DNA of 64,000 nucleotides, taken from assembly GCA_964036045.1 (NCBI GenBank), contig OZ038395.1, positions 4,417,753 through 4,481,752 of the forward strand, written 5' to 3'. Position numbers and translations under genes: made by a program. This DNA is from Eutreptiella sp. 'Long Island Sound 2002' (Eukaryota > Euglenozoa > Euglenophyceae > Eutreptiales > Eutreptiaceae). Positions 29,581 through 41,037 of the stretch are shown here, one piece after another. Below the pieces are notes generated by a model, which had not been told where the DNA came from, ran no database searches, and saw only the letters and a program-made list of their open reading frames with translations. Within the stretch, counting starts at the first letter, position 1. Every line of letters starts with the position of its first letter.

Positions 29581-31631
29581 CCATCCCGAAATTCAACTCG
29601 CGGTGATTCGTCCAAACGCTGTAGTAGAGCTTGCTGCAAGGTAGCCACAGTGCCTGGTCTCACGCTGAGTTTAATTCTAAAGTGATTTGACAGCGTCAGA
29701 TTGACAACAAGCCATAGCTCAGTGGGCAAAACACCCTACCCCTGGAGGGGGGCCAAAAAAAGTGTGCGTACCCAAAATCGGAATCGAATTTCGAATTTAC
29801 GGCCCCTTAAATAAATTTCACTTTTCACCTGAGGACAAGTTTTCTGATGTGGGTGGGTCGGGGTCGTCCAACCCCCCCCCCCCCCCCCCCCGCCTTCAGC
29901 ACTGATCTGGTTTGCGCTGCAGTACAATCCGAGAACTGAGCAAGCCTGGCGTGAGGTCAGGATCATGCTGGTTAATTCAAAACCTGACCTCATGGTCCGC
30001 CAGGGTCAACTCAGTGTGAGGTAATGCGTCCAGTGGCTCCCTCAATGCAGCGCACACACGTACATCATATCCTTTGGCGAGGTCAGCTGGTTCCGATGGA
30101 CCCTCACTCTGCCTCACCTCACTGCTCCCACATGCAAACAAAGCCCCCTCACTGAGTGCACTCCTGCACATGATACTCACTAAACCTCCCTCTGAATATA
30201 CCCCAACATCTAATGTTACCCCTCTGAGGAATGCAGGAAAGTCGAGTGCGTCAGATACCGCCCTTTGGGGGCGTACCGTGCGCTGTGCGCGCGCTGTGCG
30301 CGCGCTGTGCGAGAAGTTGGCTGTTCTCCACCACCGGGAGTTCGGTAAGTTCAGAAGATTGAAAGGACGTCATTGAATGGCTGCTGCAGTGGATGGGGCT
30401 ATTGGGGGCAGAATTTAGGTCCCTGGGACCCATGGCAAGCATCAGATGTTTGAATTTTTGAGTTTTGAATTGATTGTGCATGATTCCGCAGGTGCGTGGT
30501 TTTCAGGGTTGTTACCTGGATAATCACCGTAATAATTGGCGCTGTGCGCGCGCTGTGCCCGCGCTGTGCGAAAACGCCCCCTTTGGTAGAGCGGCCGTCA
30601 AGACGGCCTACTGAAATTCAAGATGGCCACCCGAAACATTCTACATCTCATTGGACCCACGTCCCCAGCAGGTGAACTCTCCCCCCCCCCTGCTCTGCCC
30701 CCCCCCCCCCCCCCCGCACCACCAACAAAGGACACTGAGTTGAGCTGAATTGAATCGGTCTGGATTGTGCTGGTGATTTGAAAACCTGACATCATTGCCC
30801 TTTGGGGGGGCAGTAAGGCTGATTGGACAAGCCAACAACTCGCAATCATCATCAACAAAGACAAACCAAACAGGGACGTGTACACAGGGGACGGGGCGGA
30901 CTGCAGATCCCACGGGTATTACTTCCAGTGACCAGGCCCTGCTGGTCCCCCATCAGTTCCACACTGCAGCAACCCTCAGGCTAAGGCTCATGTCTGTATG
31001 GGCCGCTTGGCGTGAATTGGTGCAAACAGGAACAGGGGCACCCGCTGCATGCCATTCATCCAAAATCTGCCCCCGAAGGCGGCAATTTCACTCATGGCTC
31101 AGTTTGCCATGACATTTGGGACTGAACTAAATGAGGTACCAAATTAATACGGCGCGTGTATCTACTGTGCCTTAGACAGAGGGGGGGGGGGGGGGGGGGC
31201 AAAAAGCCAGCAGTGCTCATTTTTATGTCTGGTGTTGACCGCCGGCGGCGGTGTTTGCCCTCGCAACGCTGGTGGGTCGTTGTAAACAAACTTCATCACC
31301 CCCCGAGCCTTGTCTGCACGTTGCGTAGCACACATCTGGGAAGGTTGTTCCAACGGAGCCTGTTGGGTCTGCCATTCTTGGCCCAGAACCGCGCAGACTT
31401 GGCAGGGCACCCCCCCCCCCCCCCCGACTTGGCGCCCGCACCGCCATTGGCGAGTGAGAACTCTGCATTTGAGAAGGCCATGCATCAATACAAAAGATGG
31501 CTGGAGTAGAGTAGAGCCCGAAGCGTTGGGACGGCGCAATAGCACTGTTTGTGTCTGCTTAGACCCCGTGTCCTGACATGACTTCCGGAGCGTTGCACCT
31601 TGAGACGACGGGAGCCATGCAACGATGCTAA
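29581..31631. other. Intergenic repeats; no gene seen
   Basis: Contains a C20 run at about 29,872, a C13 run at 30,703, a G19 run at 31,180 and a C14 run at about 31,411. CGCGCTGTGCG-type repeats lie at 30,277-30,320 and 30,540-30,572. Two related pieces sit near 29,970 and 30,770 (AAAACCTGAC-TCAT). No protein domain is visible. Confidence 0.45.
30277..30320. repeat. GCGCTGTGCGC tandem/dispersed repeat
   Basis: Three 12-bp copies of GTGCGCGCGCTG. The same motif occurs at 30,540-30,572, 39,797-39,820 and 40,078-40,100. At three of these loci it is followed by a short GAAAA or GAGAA stretch, and at most by a CCCCCT or TTGGC element, so larger dispersed units are likely. Confidence 0.5.
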
Positions 31632-33219
31632 ATGACCCAACAGCACTCCGCCCCCTCCCAAAGGCAGGCGCTTGCGAGCAAAGCTCACGTGAGCCATCCA
31701 AGCGCCGCCTACCCCTCGTTCACGGGGCTGAGCCCGAAGGGGTCCAGGAGTGGCCTGCGCGTGGGGTACCGGTTCACCGCAGCCACCGCCACGACCAATC
31801 ACTTCCACTTGGCGGACTATGTGCGGCTGGTCCACTACGACCGGCGGGAGGTGCCGCCGGGCGCTGAGCCCCCCGCGTCCGAGCCCCTGTCCGGCGACGA
31901 TGACAGGGACTCCGATGCGGGCGAGGGCGAGGGCTCCGACCTCGAGTCGTGCGCGTCCGACGCGTCCGCGGAGCCCGCCCCGAAGGCCGCGTCCCCGGCC
32001 CCGGGGCCGGTGCGGCGCTTCAACATGAACCGGCGCTACCGCTGCTCCCCCTGGGCCGACGAGCAGCCCTCCGCCAACATCATAGCCCCCGGCGCAGGCC
32101 CGCCCCCGGGCCTTGACGGCCCCACCTCCACCCTCGCTGACGCCCCGCCGCCGGCCCCCATCCCAACGCTGGCGAGCGCGCGGCCCGACGCCGCCGCGCC
32201 GGCCGCGCGCACACCGATCACGACGCCGCCGCCGCTCCCACGCGCCGCCGGCCGACCCCCGCCCGCCCTGACCGCGGCAGCGCCGGAGGCGCCCGCGTCG
32301 CCGCGCCCGCAGTCGGCGGCCGCCGGCCACGGCGCCCGCCGCCAGCGGACCGCCGTGGTGCTCTCGGATCGGCCCCAGACCGCGCCGCAGGCCCCGACAA
32401 CCGACGACCCGGTCCTGCGGCAGCTTATGCAGAGCCTCAACAACACGATGCGCCTCCCGACAAGGGCGCGGAGCCGACTGTCAGGGGGCGCTGGGGCCCC
32501 CAAGATCGACCGCCCCCCGCCCACCAGCGCCTGGTGCGGCTGGAGCGGCCCGCGGCCCCAAACCTCCGACACCGCCGACTTCCCGGGTGGGGCCCGCCCG
32601 CACCCATGCAACGACGCGCCGGTGCCGCACATCGATCGCCCCGAATCACGGGGGCGCCCAGCGTCGCGCGCCGGCCGCCCGGTCTCCCGCGACGGCCGCC
32701 CGGTCTCCCGCGACGGCCGCCCGGTCTCCCGCGACGGCCGCCCGGTCTCCCGCGACGGCCGCCCGGTCTCGCGCGACGGCCGCCCGGTCTCGCGCGACGG
32801 CCGACCCGCATCGGCACTGCGGTCGCGCAGCGGGCGTCCCGAGTCCTGCGTGAGCCTCCCGCACTCCCGCCGCAGTCTGGAATCCCGCAGCAGCCGCCCC
32901 CCGTCCCGCAGCAGTCTGCCAGCCACGCGCGCGCGCACCCCCGCGGCCGCCGAGCCGGACCCCACGGCCCCGGACCACCCCGGCGCCGCGGCCCCGCAGC
33001 GCCGCGCGGCGGTGCGGCGCGAGGCCCGCCGGGTCCCCTTCGCCGAGCACATCCCGAACGTGCTGGTGGTGTCGCCGTCCCCGAGCTCCGTCGCAGATGC
33101 CGCCGTGCACGACGACGCCGCTAGCGTTCTGACCAGCTCCAGTCAACAGGAGCCGGCGGTCTGGGACGATGACGAAGAGGACGATCTGGAGGCGTTCCTG
33201 ATGGACGCCATTGAGGGCG
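31632..33219 (+). CDS. Low-complexity host protein, long exon
   Basis: An open frame from ATG 31,632 of about 529 codons up to a splice donor (GGCG|GTGCGT, phase 1). The first 90 residues look structured (FTGLSPKGSRSGLRVGYRFT, then NHFHLADYVRLVHYDRREVP). They are followed by an acidic Ser/Asp region, a long Pro/Ala-rich region and an Arg-rich 7-residue repeat. The end is strongly acidic (DDDEEDDLEAFLMDAIEG). Third-position GC is very high, unlike neighbouring transposon DNA. I do not recognise the family. An alternative is that the exon starts at an internal acceptor near 31,660. The next exon is probably at 38,271. Confidence 0.6.
32653..32815 (+). repeat. 21-bp coding tandem repeat (GRPVSRD)
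   Basis: Eight units of a 7-residue repeat: one GRPASRA, six GRPVSRD and one GRPASAL. The six central units are nearly identical at DNA level (GGCCGCCCGGTCTCCCGCGAC, with two TCG variants), so the expansion is recent. The period is the same 21 bp as the intronic minisatellite, but the sequence is unrelated. Confidence 0.9.
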
Positions 33220-33294
33220 GTGCGTTGTGCCTTGTGGCCCCTTGTTGCACTCTCGTCCTGTCCCCCCCTCTTCCCTGCCCCCTGCCCCCTGCAG

Positions 33295-33311
33295 TCTGGG
33301 CCTTGCTTCAG
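33295..33311 (+). CDS. Possible 17-nt micro-exon
   Basis: Flanked by a strong acceptor (CCCCTGCCCCCTGCAG) and a strong donor (GTGAGC). Joined to the phase-1 exon ending at 33,219 it reads VWALLQ in frame and ends in phase 0. That phase does not fit the acceptor at 38,271, so another exon would be needed between. It may instead be a decoy or an alternative exon. Confidence 0.25.
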
Positions 33312-33319
33312 GTGAGCAC

Positions 33320-35730
33320 AGTGAACTTCATACCACCAGAAGCGGCAGAACTTTTGAGACAGCAGGGACTCGCACCCCCAACATCACAGCAAGCTAATGC
33401 AATGCTGGTGGCTATGCGACACAAGCCGGAGGCGATAGTCCCGTCCAAACTGAAAACGGCACTCAATGAACAACCATGGGAACCAAAACCAAGCGGCAAT
33501 GGACAGAAATTACGCGTCTCCGCGGAGAACTACGAACCAGAAGGAAGCCAACAGCGATCCACATCAGGACAGGACAGACCCTGACTGAGCCGGCACAAAT
33601 TGCAGAAAAATTGAACACTACTGGTCAAAGGTAATCCCAAAAGGGGAGAAATCGGTTGACGACTGGGGCCAGTTTCTTAACTCTCTCCCTCTGACCTGCA
33701 GCTCAAGTGCGCGGCCGCACTCCTGCTAAAGCCACTGACCTCTGAACTGGTTCTCACAGCCCTTGAGAAACTGATACTCCATGAATTTTCTCCTCACATC
33801 AAAGCACTGTTTTATGCTGACAATTTGCCAATATACATTCTCATCTCCCCTGCGTTAATCTGCCCCGAGGTGCCAAAGATCATGCGCGCACTGATACGGT
33901 ATGCACAGTTTGTAGGGCTCCAGTTAAATCTGGAGGAGTTGGCCTTCAGGCGGCATGCGAGCTGTGTCTCACACAGGACAAAATATGTTGTATTTTGGCT
34001 GTCAGCTTGACCCAGTCCGTCTGACCAAGCACTTACGAGGCACATGTAAGTCTGAGCAAAAAAAAGAAAAAAAACTGGAGAAGTCGGCCTTTTTGCTGCG
34101 GGGATACTGGTAAGAAAATCAGAAAGCCAGTTGGACACAGTTGCCACCACAAGCTCGTCAAAATGATGAATGCACCAGCAGAGGCAAGTAAAGCATAGCA
34201 GAGATCCATGTTGGAGGTGCAATCAACGGGGATGGCAGCGCGGCCGGTGGTTCGGGGTCCCTGTGATGTCGAAGACCGTCTTCGTGAATACCGAACTGCT
34301 TGAGTGATCAATGAGGACACCAATGTGTTTCTGGCCACGGTGGTTCCGCTGGTGGTTACTGGTACCATCGGCATAGCATAGCGGATAACACTCTGGCCTG
34401 GCGCACCACAGTCGGGGTCCAATCCCTGTAGAAGGGGTAACACCAGCGCAGAGGGGGGTCCCTTGGGGGGGTAGAGCTCTGCTGCAACTCGGTCCACTAT
34501 TTATCGTCAACTTTGCCTCCAGCCGGTACTTGTCTTTCATTCCCCGTTGAGTCAGTGCACGTGTCTTCTCTTAGGTTAATTGCCCTCACCTGCACCCCCT
34601 TGGGCTATTCAGCCATGCCTACTGGCATGTTTTTTGTTCCACTCTGAGGTGTACACTTCTGCCACCCTTGGGCTCCTCATCACGATTACAGGTTCTGACC
34701 ACTTTCTTGATGCGTTGGCGGTCCTCTGGATGCTTGACTCTGCTTTTTCTTCTTTCCATGATTTCCTTTCGGCGCGATAGCAAATGCTGTACTAGAAGGT
34801 GTTCTCTAACCGGTAGATATGAGATGCCAAACCCCACCTAACACACTCACCCTGTGGGGGTTTGACATTGTCAGATCTCAGAGACACTGGATACCATGAT
34901 CATTCTTGAGAACTTTCATCGCACTCCCAACCGTTCGGTTGAAGTCGCACACGGGCAAAACAAGTAAGAAAATCAGAAAAATAGCCTGACTGCCACGGGC
35001 ATCTCTTTGAAGTGCAAGAGTAAGTACTTGGGGAACCTTTTTGGAAGTGTCACCCCAAAGGAAGCATTTGCCCCTCACCTGGCGCGTGCACTTGCACACA
35101 CACAATTTGCGGCGATCTTTCCATTGAAGATGCTTGAAAGAGGCCAACTCCCACAAGAATGGATCTTGCCCTTGATGATCTATCGAGCCAGAGCATGGAA
35201 GATGTTTGCACTAAACTGGCAGATGTAAACCAAGTGGCTCTCCGAATTAGTAGCTAGGGATTGACACTACCCATATTGTAGCTATCTCCCAAGCTAGGAG
35301 GACTGCTTTTGCCCCAACCTAGTGTGTTTTTTCTATTGCAGCATGCCACACACTTCGTCATGTCAACGCTCAACCCACAAACATGGACCTACCGGTTCGG
35401 TGTTTCAGCCAATCCCCAGGAACACCTACCCCTTTTTCTGGGACCTTCCGCTAAAGCCTTCTGAATATTGCGCAAACAAGTGCCAATCTTCCCCCCAAAT
35501 GCAAACTAGGTGAGACGACTGGGCTACTACCACTCGGTGTTGTTTAGTAACACCATTCACAACACCTATTTCTCCCCCAAAAGTTTGCGAAGGCACAAGA
35601 AAACAAGTGCTTCGGAAAAGTTGCCTAAGAAAGATGGTACGCAAGCAAAAGTTGAAACGAGGCTCAACTGGTGTTATTTGGGCGGGGATCACTCGAATAT
35701 CGCAGCCGAGCCCGCAACTATAGGTGCCAC
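33320..35730 (+). pseudogene. Shattered LINE ORF2 (RT region) inside a host intron
   Basis: Three homologous pieces lie in order. At 33,690-34,010: palm with KALFYADNLPIYILIS, the catalytic YADD changed to YADN. At 35,003-35,228: KYLGNLFGSVTPKEAFAPHL and EWILPLMIYRARA, matching KYKYLGTVLGATTAEEAYGP and SWILPLLVYPSRV of the intact LINE. Near 35,380-35,450: FGVSANPQEHLPLFLGPSAK, matching DILSHSKEHGGLELAPPDT. Unrelated sequence, including a 199-bp repeat, splits the first two. The element sits between the exon ending at 33,219 and the exon at 38,271. Confidence 0.7.
34039..34237. repeat. 199-bp direct repeat, copy 1
   Basis: Nearly identical to 35,733-35,931, beginning GGCACATGTAAGTCTGAGCA with an A/G-rich run and ending AATCAACGGGGATGGCA. 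Its first 25 bases reappear inverted at 40,728-40,757. A discrete mobile unit is likely. Confidence 0.85.
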
Positions 35731-35732
35731 TC

Positions 35733-35931
35733 GGCACATGTAAGTCTGAGCAAAAAAAGAAAGAAAAACTGGAGAAGTCGGCCTTTTTGCTGCGGGGATA
35801 CTGGTAAGAAAATCAGAAAGCCAGTCGGACACAGTTGCCACCACGAGCTCGTCAAAATGATGAATGCACCAGCAAAGGCAAGCAAAGCATAGCAGAGATC
35901 CATGTTGGAGGTGCAATCAACGGGGATGGCA
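35733..35931. repeat. 199-bp direct repeat, copy 2
   Basis: Same boundaries as copy 1, with only a handful of differences. Both copies interrupt the same decayed LINE, 1.7 kb apart and in the same orientation. That could mean a tandem segmental duplication or two insertions. Confidence 0.85.
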
Positions 35932-36529
35932 CCCTCCTGGAAACAGCAACCCCCCCCCACAAAACATTGGCTATCTTCTGGGGAAGGCGGAACACCAAGA
36001 AAATGTTACAGTACCTCAAGCAGCCCACAGCCACAACAAACATCACAAGTATAGCAAACATGGGCGAAGCTCGCAGTCCCACCGAAGCTCCTTTATGCAG
36101 GCGGCACTATGGAAAAGGCTCCAGGTGGGAGCGTGCCTAGTGACTTCTCACACATCACACACCGCCCCTTTTATGGCAAGTGTGACCACTAGGGCCGGCC
36201 GTTTGGACTGCTGTCATGGCACATGTGTAATTCCGTAAAGTTTAAGGAAACACCACCCACGTGTTGTTTCAGGATATTTATCTCCTGCAATGGTTGAGCA
36301 TTCTTGCTTGATGGTATGAATACCCCTCCCCCAGCCTCCCCAATGTGAGATCAAAGACTCCCACGTAACGATCACATCATTGAAGGACACAGGGATGGTA
36401 CAATACCCACGTCGCAATCTATCCGCCATGCACTTGCCCCCCCCCCCCCCTCCGCCCATGCAAACCGAAGCCCAAAAAGAGGAAAAAGGTCTTGTCTGGG
36501 GCAACCATGGCGGCAGCACACCAAAAGGT

Positions 36530-36998
36530 CATTGATGGGTATGTGCACGATGGGTGGGAGGTGATCTATCCAGAAGGCTCCTCGGAGGCCCATCCTGAGG
36601 CAGGAATTGTGCAAGGGTTTGGGGTGCACTTCGGGGACCATAGGGACACAGCCTAGCACATTCCCGCAACAAAGAAACAAACAAATAATGGGCAAGAGCT
36701 ACATGCAGCATTCCATGCAATGCGAAATGGGATGCCGGAGACTCGGTCGCTTATTTGCTCAGATTCAAGTTGGTAGTTATGGGAGCAACCGGACAGGCAA
36801 GCAAGTGGAAATGGCATGGCCTGCAAGGCTCACATGGTCCGGTGGGACATGCAGACCTGTGGGTACAAGTGTTGCAAGAAATTGCGGGAGTGGGACCCAA
36901 CATCCGTTGGCTCTGCATGGCCTCGGGTGTGGGAATATCAGGAAACACCAAGGCCAATACACTAGCAGACATGGGGCGCAGAAGATCACCACGCTGAA
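36530..36998 (+). pseudogene. Decayed LINE RNase H
   Basis: IYPEGSSEAHPEAGIVQGFG, HIPATKKQTNNGQELHAA and ICSDS match the RNase H of the intact LINE. After a frameshift near 36,760 it continues VVMGATGQASKWKWHGLQGS and GISGNTKANTLADMGRRRSP, matching VFLGATGAARRWKLRGWTGS and ILGNNEADKLAEQGRLSHP. One in-frame TAG lies at 36,654. It is the 3' continuation of the fragments from 33.3 kb. Confidence 0.75.
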
Positions 36999-38270
36999 GG
37001 GATACGTGTTGGCTGGTCGTGCCGGGGCCGAAGATGAAAACGAAGATGAAGAACAAGATGAGGAATCTGACTTGGATGAAGCCCCCTTATGGTCCATAGA
37101 GGAGCGTTGGGGGACAAGAATCCACACCCCCTCCCCCTTCCCCAGATGCACACAGCAGGAGAACCACCGTGTGCGCCGGCGCGCACCGCCTTTCCCCGAA
37201 TTGAGTGTACCCCACAAGAGAGAAAATGTGCCACTCCCCTCCACGATCTTGAAGAATGCACCCCAGCCTCCAAGAGGCCATGTCCTTCAGCAGGCAGAAC
37301 TACACCCGGTACAAGGCTCCAGAGTGGTGTCACATTCACCACAGGCGAGCGCACCTTTGCACAACACACGGCAAGTGCTGTTTCAAGGACCCCCCCCCCT
37401 CCCGTGGATAATGATGACGAGTGGCTGGCGCCTGATTCGCTAGCAACGGATTCCACAATAACAAACATGCAGCACAGAAGGGTCCAGATGTTGCACACCA
37501 GTTCCACACACGCAACTCTTCTGCACCCCCTGAAACACACACGCCCACTCCACACAACAGTCTCCTCACCCTTGTATGGTTGCATGTGTATGTGCCCACT
37601 AGGGTTTTTCAATCCTAAGGACCCATAGCAAAGCCATGGTCGGCAACAGCAACCCATTCGGTTGACCTCTGACCTAACACGTACCCTCCACGACCAAGGA
37701 ACGGCCGAGCAAAAGGCGTGTGAATGGGGGCCCGCACCAGCACGCGCACCCACAGAGCGGCACAAACCAACATGAAACAAGGAATGCATGCAACAACCCG
37801 GACCCAAACGAAAGTGGCGCCCACAGGCAATAAAGCCCAGAACCCACCTGGCAGCCATTGGCCGTATCCAGGGAGGTGAGGGAGCAGCACACTGGGATTG
37901 CACTGGCCAAGCGACATGAACACAAATGGAACTGAGGTGGCAATGAAGGCCGCGTGAAGGCAGGCGCTGCTGGAGCTTCATAGTGGGCCCATACCTGACC
38001 TTTGAGGCCCTGCGGTCCCACTCATGCCTTGCCCCCTCCTCCACCTCATTTTTTTTGGCTGCGCCCTTTGCCTTGCTCCGTCCCCCACCTTCTCTCTTTG
38101 CTGTCCCTCGTCTCCCCCCCAGCCTCGTCCGCCTCTTCCTCGTCGCTCCTCACATGGACCCTGCCCCTCGCGCTGGTGCCTCTCCCGTGCAGTGCCCCTT
38201 CTTGTCTTCCCTCACGGCTTGTATCTCACCCTGCCGCCTCCCTGCGGTGCCTCTTGGCTCTCACGCTCAG
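36999..38270 (+). other. Rest of the host intron
   Basis: The first 600 bases include an acidic, Asp/Glu-coding stretch after the RNase H remnant and may be LINE 3' sequence. The last 200 bases are pyrimidine-rich and lead to the acceptor TCTCACGCTCAG at 38,270. Confidence 0.4.
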
Positions 38271-38863
38271 GTGCGACCCCGGGGGCGCCAAACGCCCACG
38301 CCCCCAGCCCCGCCCTCCAGGCGGCAACCCCCAGCACCGCGTTCAGCCCCTCAACCGCCGCAACCGCCCCCAGCGTGGCAAGCTTCGGGCAACGCACCGG
38401 TAGTGCCCCCACCCGAGAGGCCACTCCGGGGGTGCCCCCCCTGCCCGCGGCCACGTCCCGCCCCGGCTCCGCCTCGTCCCTGGCGACCAACTGCAGGAGC
38501 ATCGGCTACAGCAGCGCCAGCGCCAGCAGCCGCACGGGCAGTTGGGTCCCGGCCGCCAGCCGGCGCCTCCGCGTCCCGGCGGCGCAGCGCCTGGCCCACG
38601 CGCCACCGCACGCCCTCCCCAGCCCCGACGTCCAGGGGCTGCGGACGCCGCCGAGCCCTGACGAGCGCCGGGGGCCGCGGCCGGCCGGCCAGGGCCGCGG
38701 CGCGGCGGCGTCGCCGGCGGAGGAGGACTATCTGCAGCGGCTGGAGGTCCTGGAGGTCCTCGAGAAGGAGCTGCTGCAGGAATTCGCGGAGGGCGACCCA
38801 GCGGCCCAGCGGAAGCGGCGCGGGCTGCTGGCGGTGATTGAGGACCTCCGGGGCAGTCCGTGA
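38271..38863 (+). CDS. Low-complexity host protein, last exon
   Basis: From the acceptor the frame (phase 1) runs 196 codons to TGA at 38,861. A Pro/Ala/Ser/Arg-rich stretch resembles the middle of the exon at 31,632. It ends in a charged helix (EEDYLQRLEVLEVLEKELLQ then EFAEGDPAAQRKRR), probably a coiled coil. Composition and phase (1 to 1) fit a direct join with the exon ending at 33,219, placing about 5 kb of transposon debris in one intron. A separate gene is the alternative. Confidence 0.6.
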
Positions 38864-38865
38864 AG

Positions 38866-39110
38866 AGGGATGCCTTAGAAGGGGAGGGACCTCAGAGCCG
38901 GCCCCAGAAGCGGTTAGGCAGGCGGTTGCAGGAGGTTACCAAAGCGGTGGGGGGGGGGCGGTTGCTGTCGGTTGCAAGTGCCATTGAAGCTGGCACTTGG
39001 CGTCAGGGAGCGCCCCTGAGCTGGCAAAGAGGCGAGCAGTTGTGGGCAGCAGATTGCGCAGCACCTGACGCCCCCCCCCCCCCCCCCGGCAGAGGGACAG
39101 CTGTCCCACT
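38866..39110 (+). repeat. Dispersed repeat, copy matching 18,650-18,870 inverted
   Basis: Starts 3 bases after the stop codon of the preceding exon. Shares GGCGGTTGC, GTTGCTGTCGGTTGCAAGTGCC and AGCTGGCACTTGGCGTCAGG-type blocks with the minus strand at 18.7 kb, and like it runs into a C-run (about 39,070). Confidence 0.6.
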
Positions 39111-39489
39111 CTCACGCAATAAAACCACTTTCCCCCATCGCTATGTAGTCGGAGTCTCAAAAGTATCGCAAGTATGTAGGAGAAGGAATACCCTGCCCCC
39201 CCCCCCTTCCCCAAGCACCCTCGTTTCATGTCGATTGTTCATTGCATTTCCCTTCGAACACATGAACTGATGCAGTTTGAACGATGATTGCGCCAAGGAC
39301 CCTCAGACAGCCACAACCGGCTACAATACCATTCAGGACACACTCAGCCGCGCCAAATGGCGTGCATCGTTCCACAAACCCCCATGATTTCCCATATTTC
39401 CCCCGCAAACTTCCCCATAATTCCCAATAACGTCTCCATGATTCCCCATGATTTGCCCATCATTCCCCATACTTGGCTGTTGGGGGCAC

Positions 39490-39590
39490 CCACTCGGAGG
39501 AGTCCCACCTCAAAAGGCGCACAGGTACGCACGCCCGGAAGTACCGACCGGCATACCCACTCAGCCTTGATGGCGCCCTTCCCCACATGA
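39490..39590 (+). repeat. About 100-bp dispersed repeat (also 57,180-57,260 and 255-300)
   Basis: CCTCAAAAGGCGCACAGGTACGCACG...CACTCAGCCTTGATGGCGCCC here against CCTCAAAAGGTGAACAAGTACGTACACC...CATTCAGCCTTTATGCCC near 57.2 kb. The last part is also present inverted at 255-300. Confidence 0.6.
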
Positions 39591-40825
39591 CCGGCATCGT
39601 GCTGCTGTTCCCTGTGGCACTGCCGCCGCATGCGAATATGCACAGCTGATGGAACCTACGACCGCAGGAGCACATCGCATTGCTGTTGGTAGTGGGAGTC
39701 TGAGTGCTGTGCTGGCTGCGGGTTGCTCTGGGGGTTACTGTTGCTGCTGCTGACCCTGTGTCTGGTACTGGTACTGGGGGGGCGCACCATACACTGTGCC
39801 CGCGCTGTGCGAAAAGTCGGCGATGTTCGACCCATTCCCCCCCCCAATGGCCAAGGGGACCGCAGTAACTGCTGTGTTCCCATGCGCAGGACGGCTCAGA
39901 TTCTTACTCAGTCCAAAAACTCAGATGATGAGTTACCACAGACAATGTTTCACACTGAAAATGCCAGACTGCGGTCTGAATCCGCTGGTTTTGCCCTGCG
40001 GACACATGCTCCCCCGGTGGTGGGGGGTGTTCAGGCTGGTCACGGGAAAGCCAAGTTACTACTGGGCGCCATGTCCGCGCGGTGCCCGCGCTGTGCAGAC
40101 ACGCCCCCTGGTGGCCCGGATTCAGCTAGGCCTGCTGGTACCGGGGGGATGTGCGCGGTGCTGGGCTCCCGGTCCGCTGGTTCGGTGCGGGGCTGCACAA
40201 CTGCTGCTGCTGTTATTCCCAATCCAAGGCTACATCGTCCCTCCACTGTTCCTGACACGTTTGACATCGGTCCGACATTCTTCTGTACAGGTGATTTGTG
40301 GTCCTCTTTTCTCTTCATGTGTGTATTTGTGGTATTCATTGTTTTCATATCTCGCAGGAACATTCTTTCCGACTGTTTCTTGTTTTTCAGCACAGAATCA
40401 CATTTTCTGGGAGGCCATCGTGGCGTGGCAGTCGCATCTCACTGCATCCGCTGGTGACAGATTCCAAGGTCCAAATAAACGTCCCACCGTCGCTGACGGC
40501 TTGTGGAGTCTCCTCATGGGACAATATATGTTGTACTTTGCCTGCCACACAGAACCGGTCCGTCTGGCTGAGCACTCAACAAGAAGCCGCTTCTGCTTCA
40601 CAGGCTCCTTCCTGGTGGGCAAAAGACGGGGTTTGGTAGGCACACAGGAGACTGATCGCGCCGCAACCTTGAAGAAGGAGTTCGTGTTTTCAGTTGCGGT
40701 GTCTGCGAACAATGAATACCACAATTCTTTTTTTTTGCTCCGACTTACGTGTGCCGCGTAAGGTCGTTCCCAGATCCGTCGCATCGCTCCTAAACATCTC
40801 GACACTGTTCCTACCCCCCCCCCCC

Positions 40826-40905
40826 CAACCCTTGTATAAGCTAGGGTCTTGCCTAAGCTACAGCGGGCGTAGGGACCGTATCAATTCAGCAAAATTGGGG
40901 ACCTG
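40826..40905 (+). repeat. Dispersed repeat (GGCGTAGGGACCG family), copy 2
   Basis: CCCTTGTATAAGCTAGGGTC then AAGCTACAGCGGGCGTAGGGACCGTAT. The start is the reverse complement of the end of copy 1 at 29,553-29,572. Confidence 0.55.
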
Positions 40906-41037
40906 ATTCGGTCCCAAATGTAGTGCAGCCACATAAGACATGGGTTTGGTGACAAATTTGCCGGTTGCATACGTTCATGGGCATGTGTTTTGCGAGTGTG
41001 TGCCCACTTGAACCCACATCGCTCTAATTCTGGGGAT

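Noticed and set aside
29705..29760. Possible tRNA gene (AGCTCAGTGGGCAAAACA)
   Set aside because: Only an A-box-like stretch and a weak hairpin; no convincing T arm or acceptor stem follows.
34370..34440. Possible tRNA gene (AGCGGATAACAC ... GGGTCCAATCC)
   Set aside because: A- and B-box resemblance is partial and the arms do not pair; at best a remnant of a tRNA-derived repeat.
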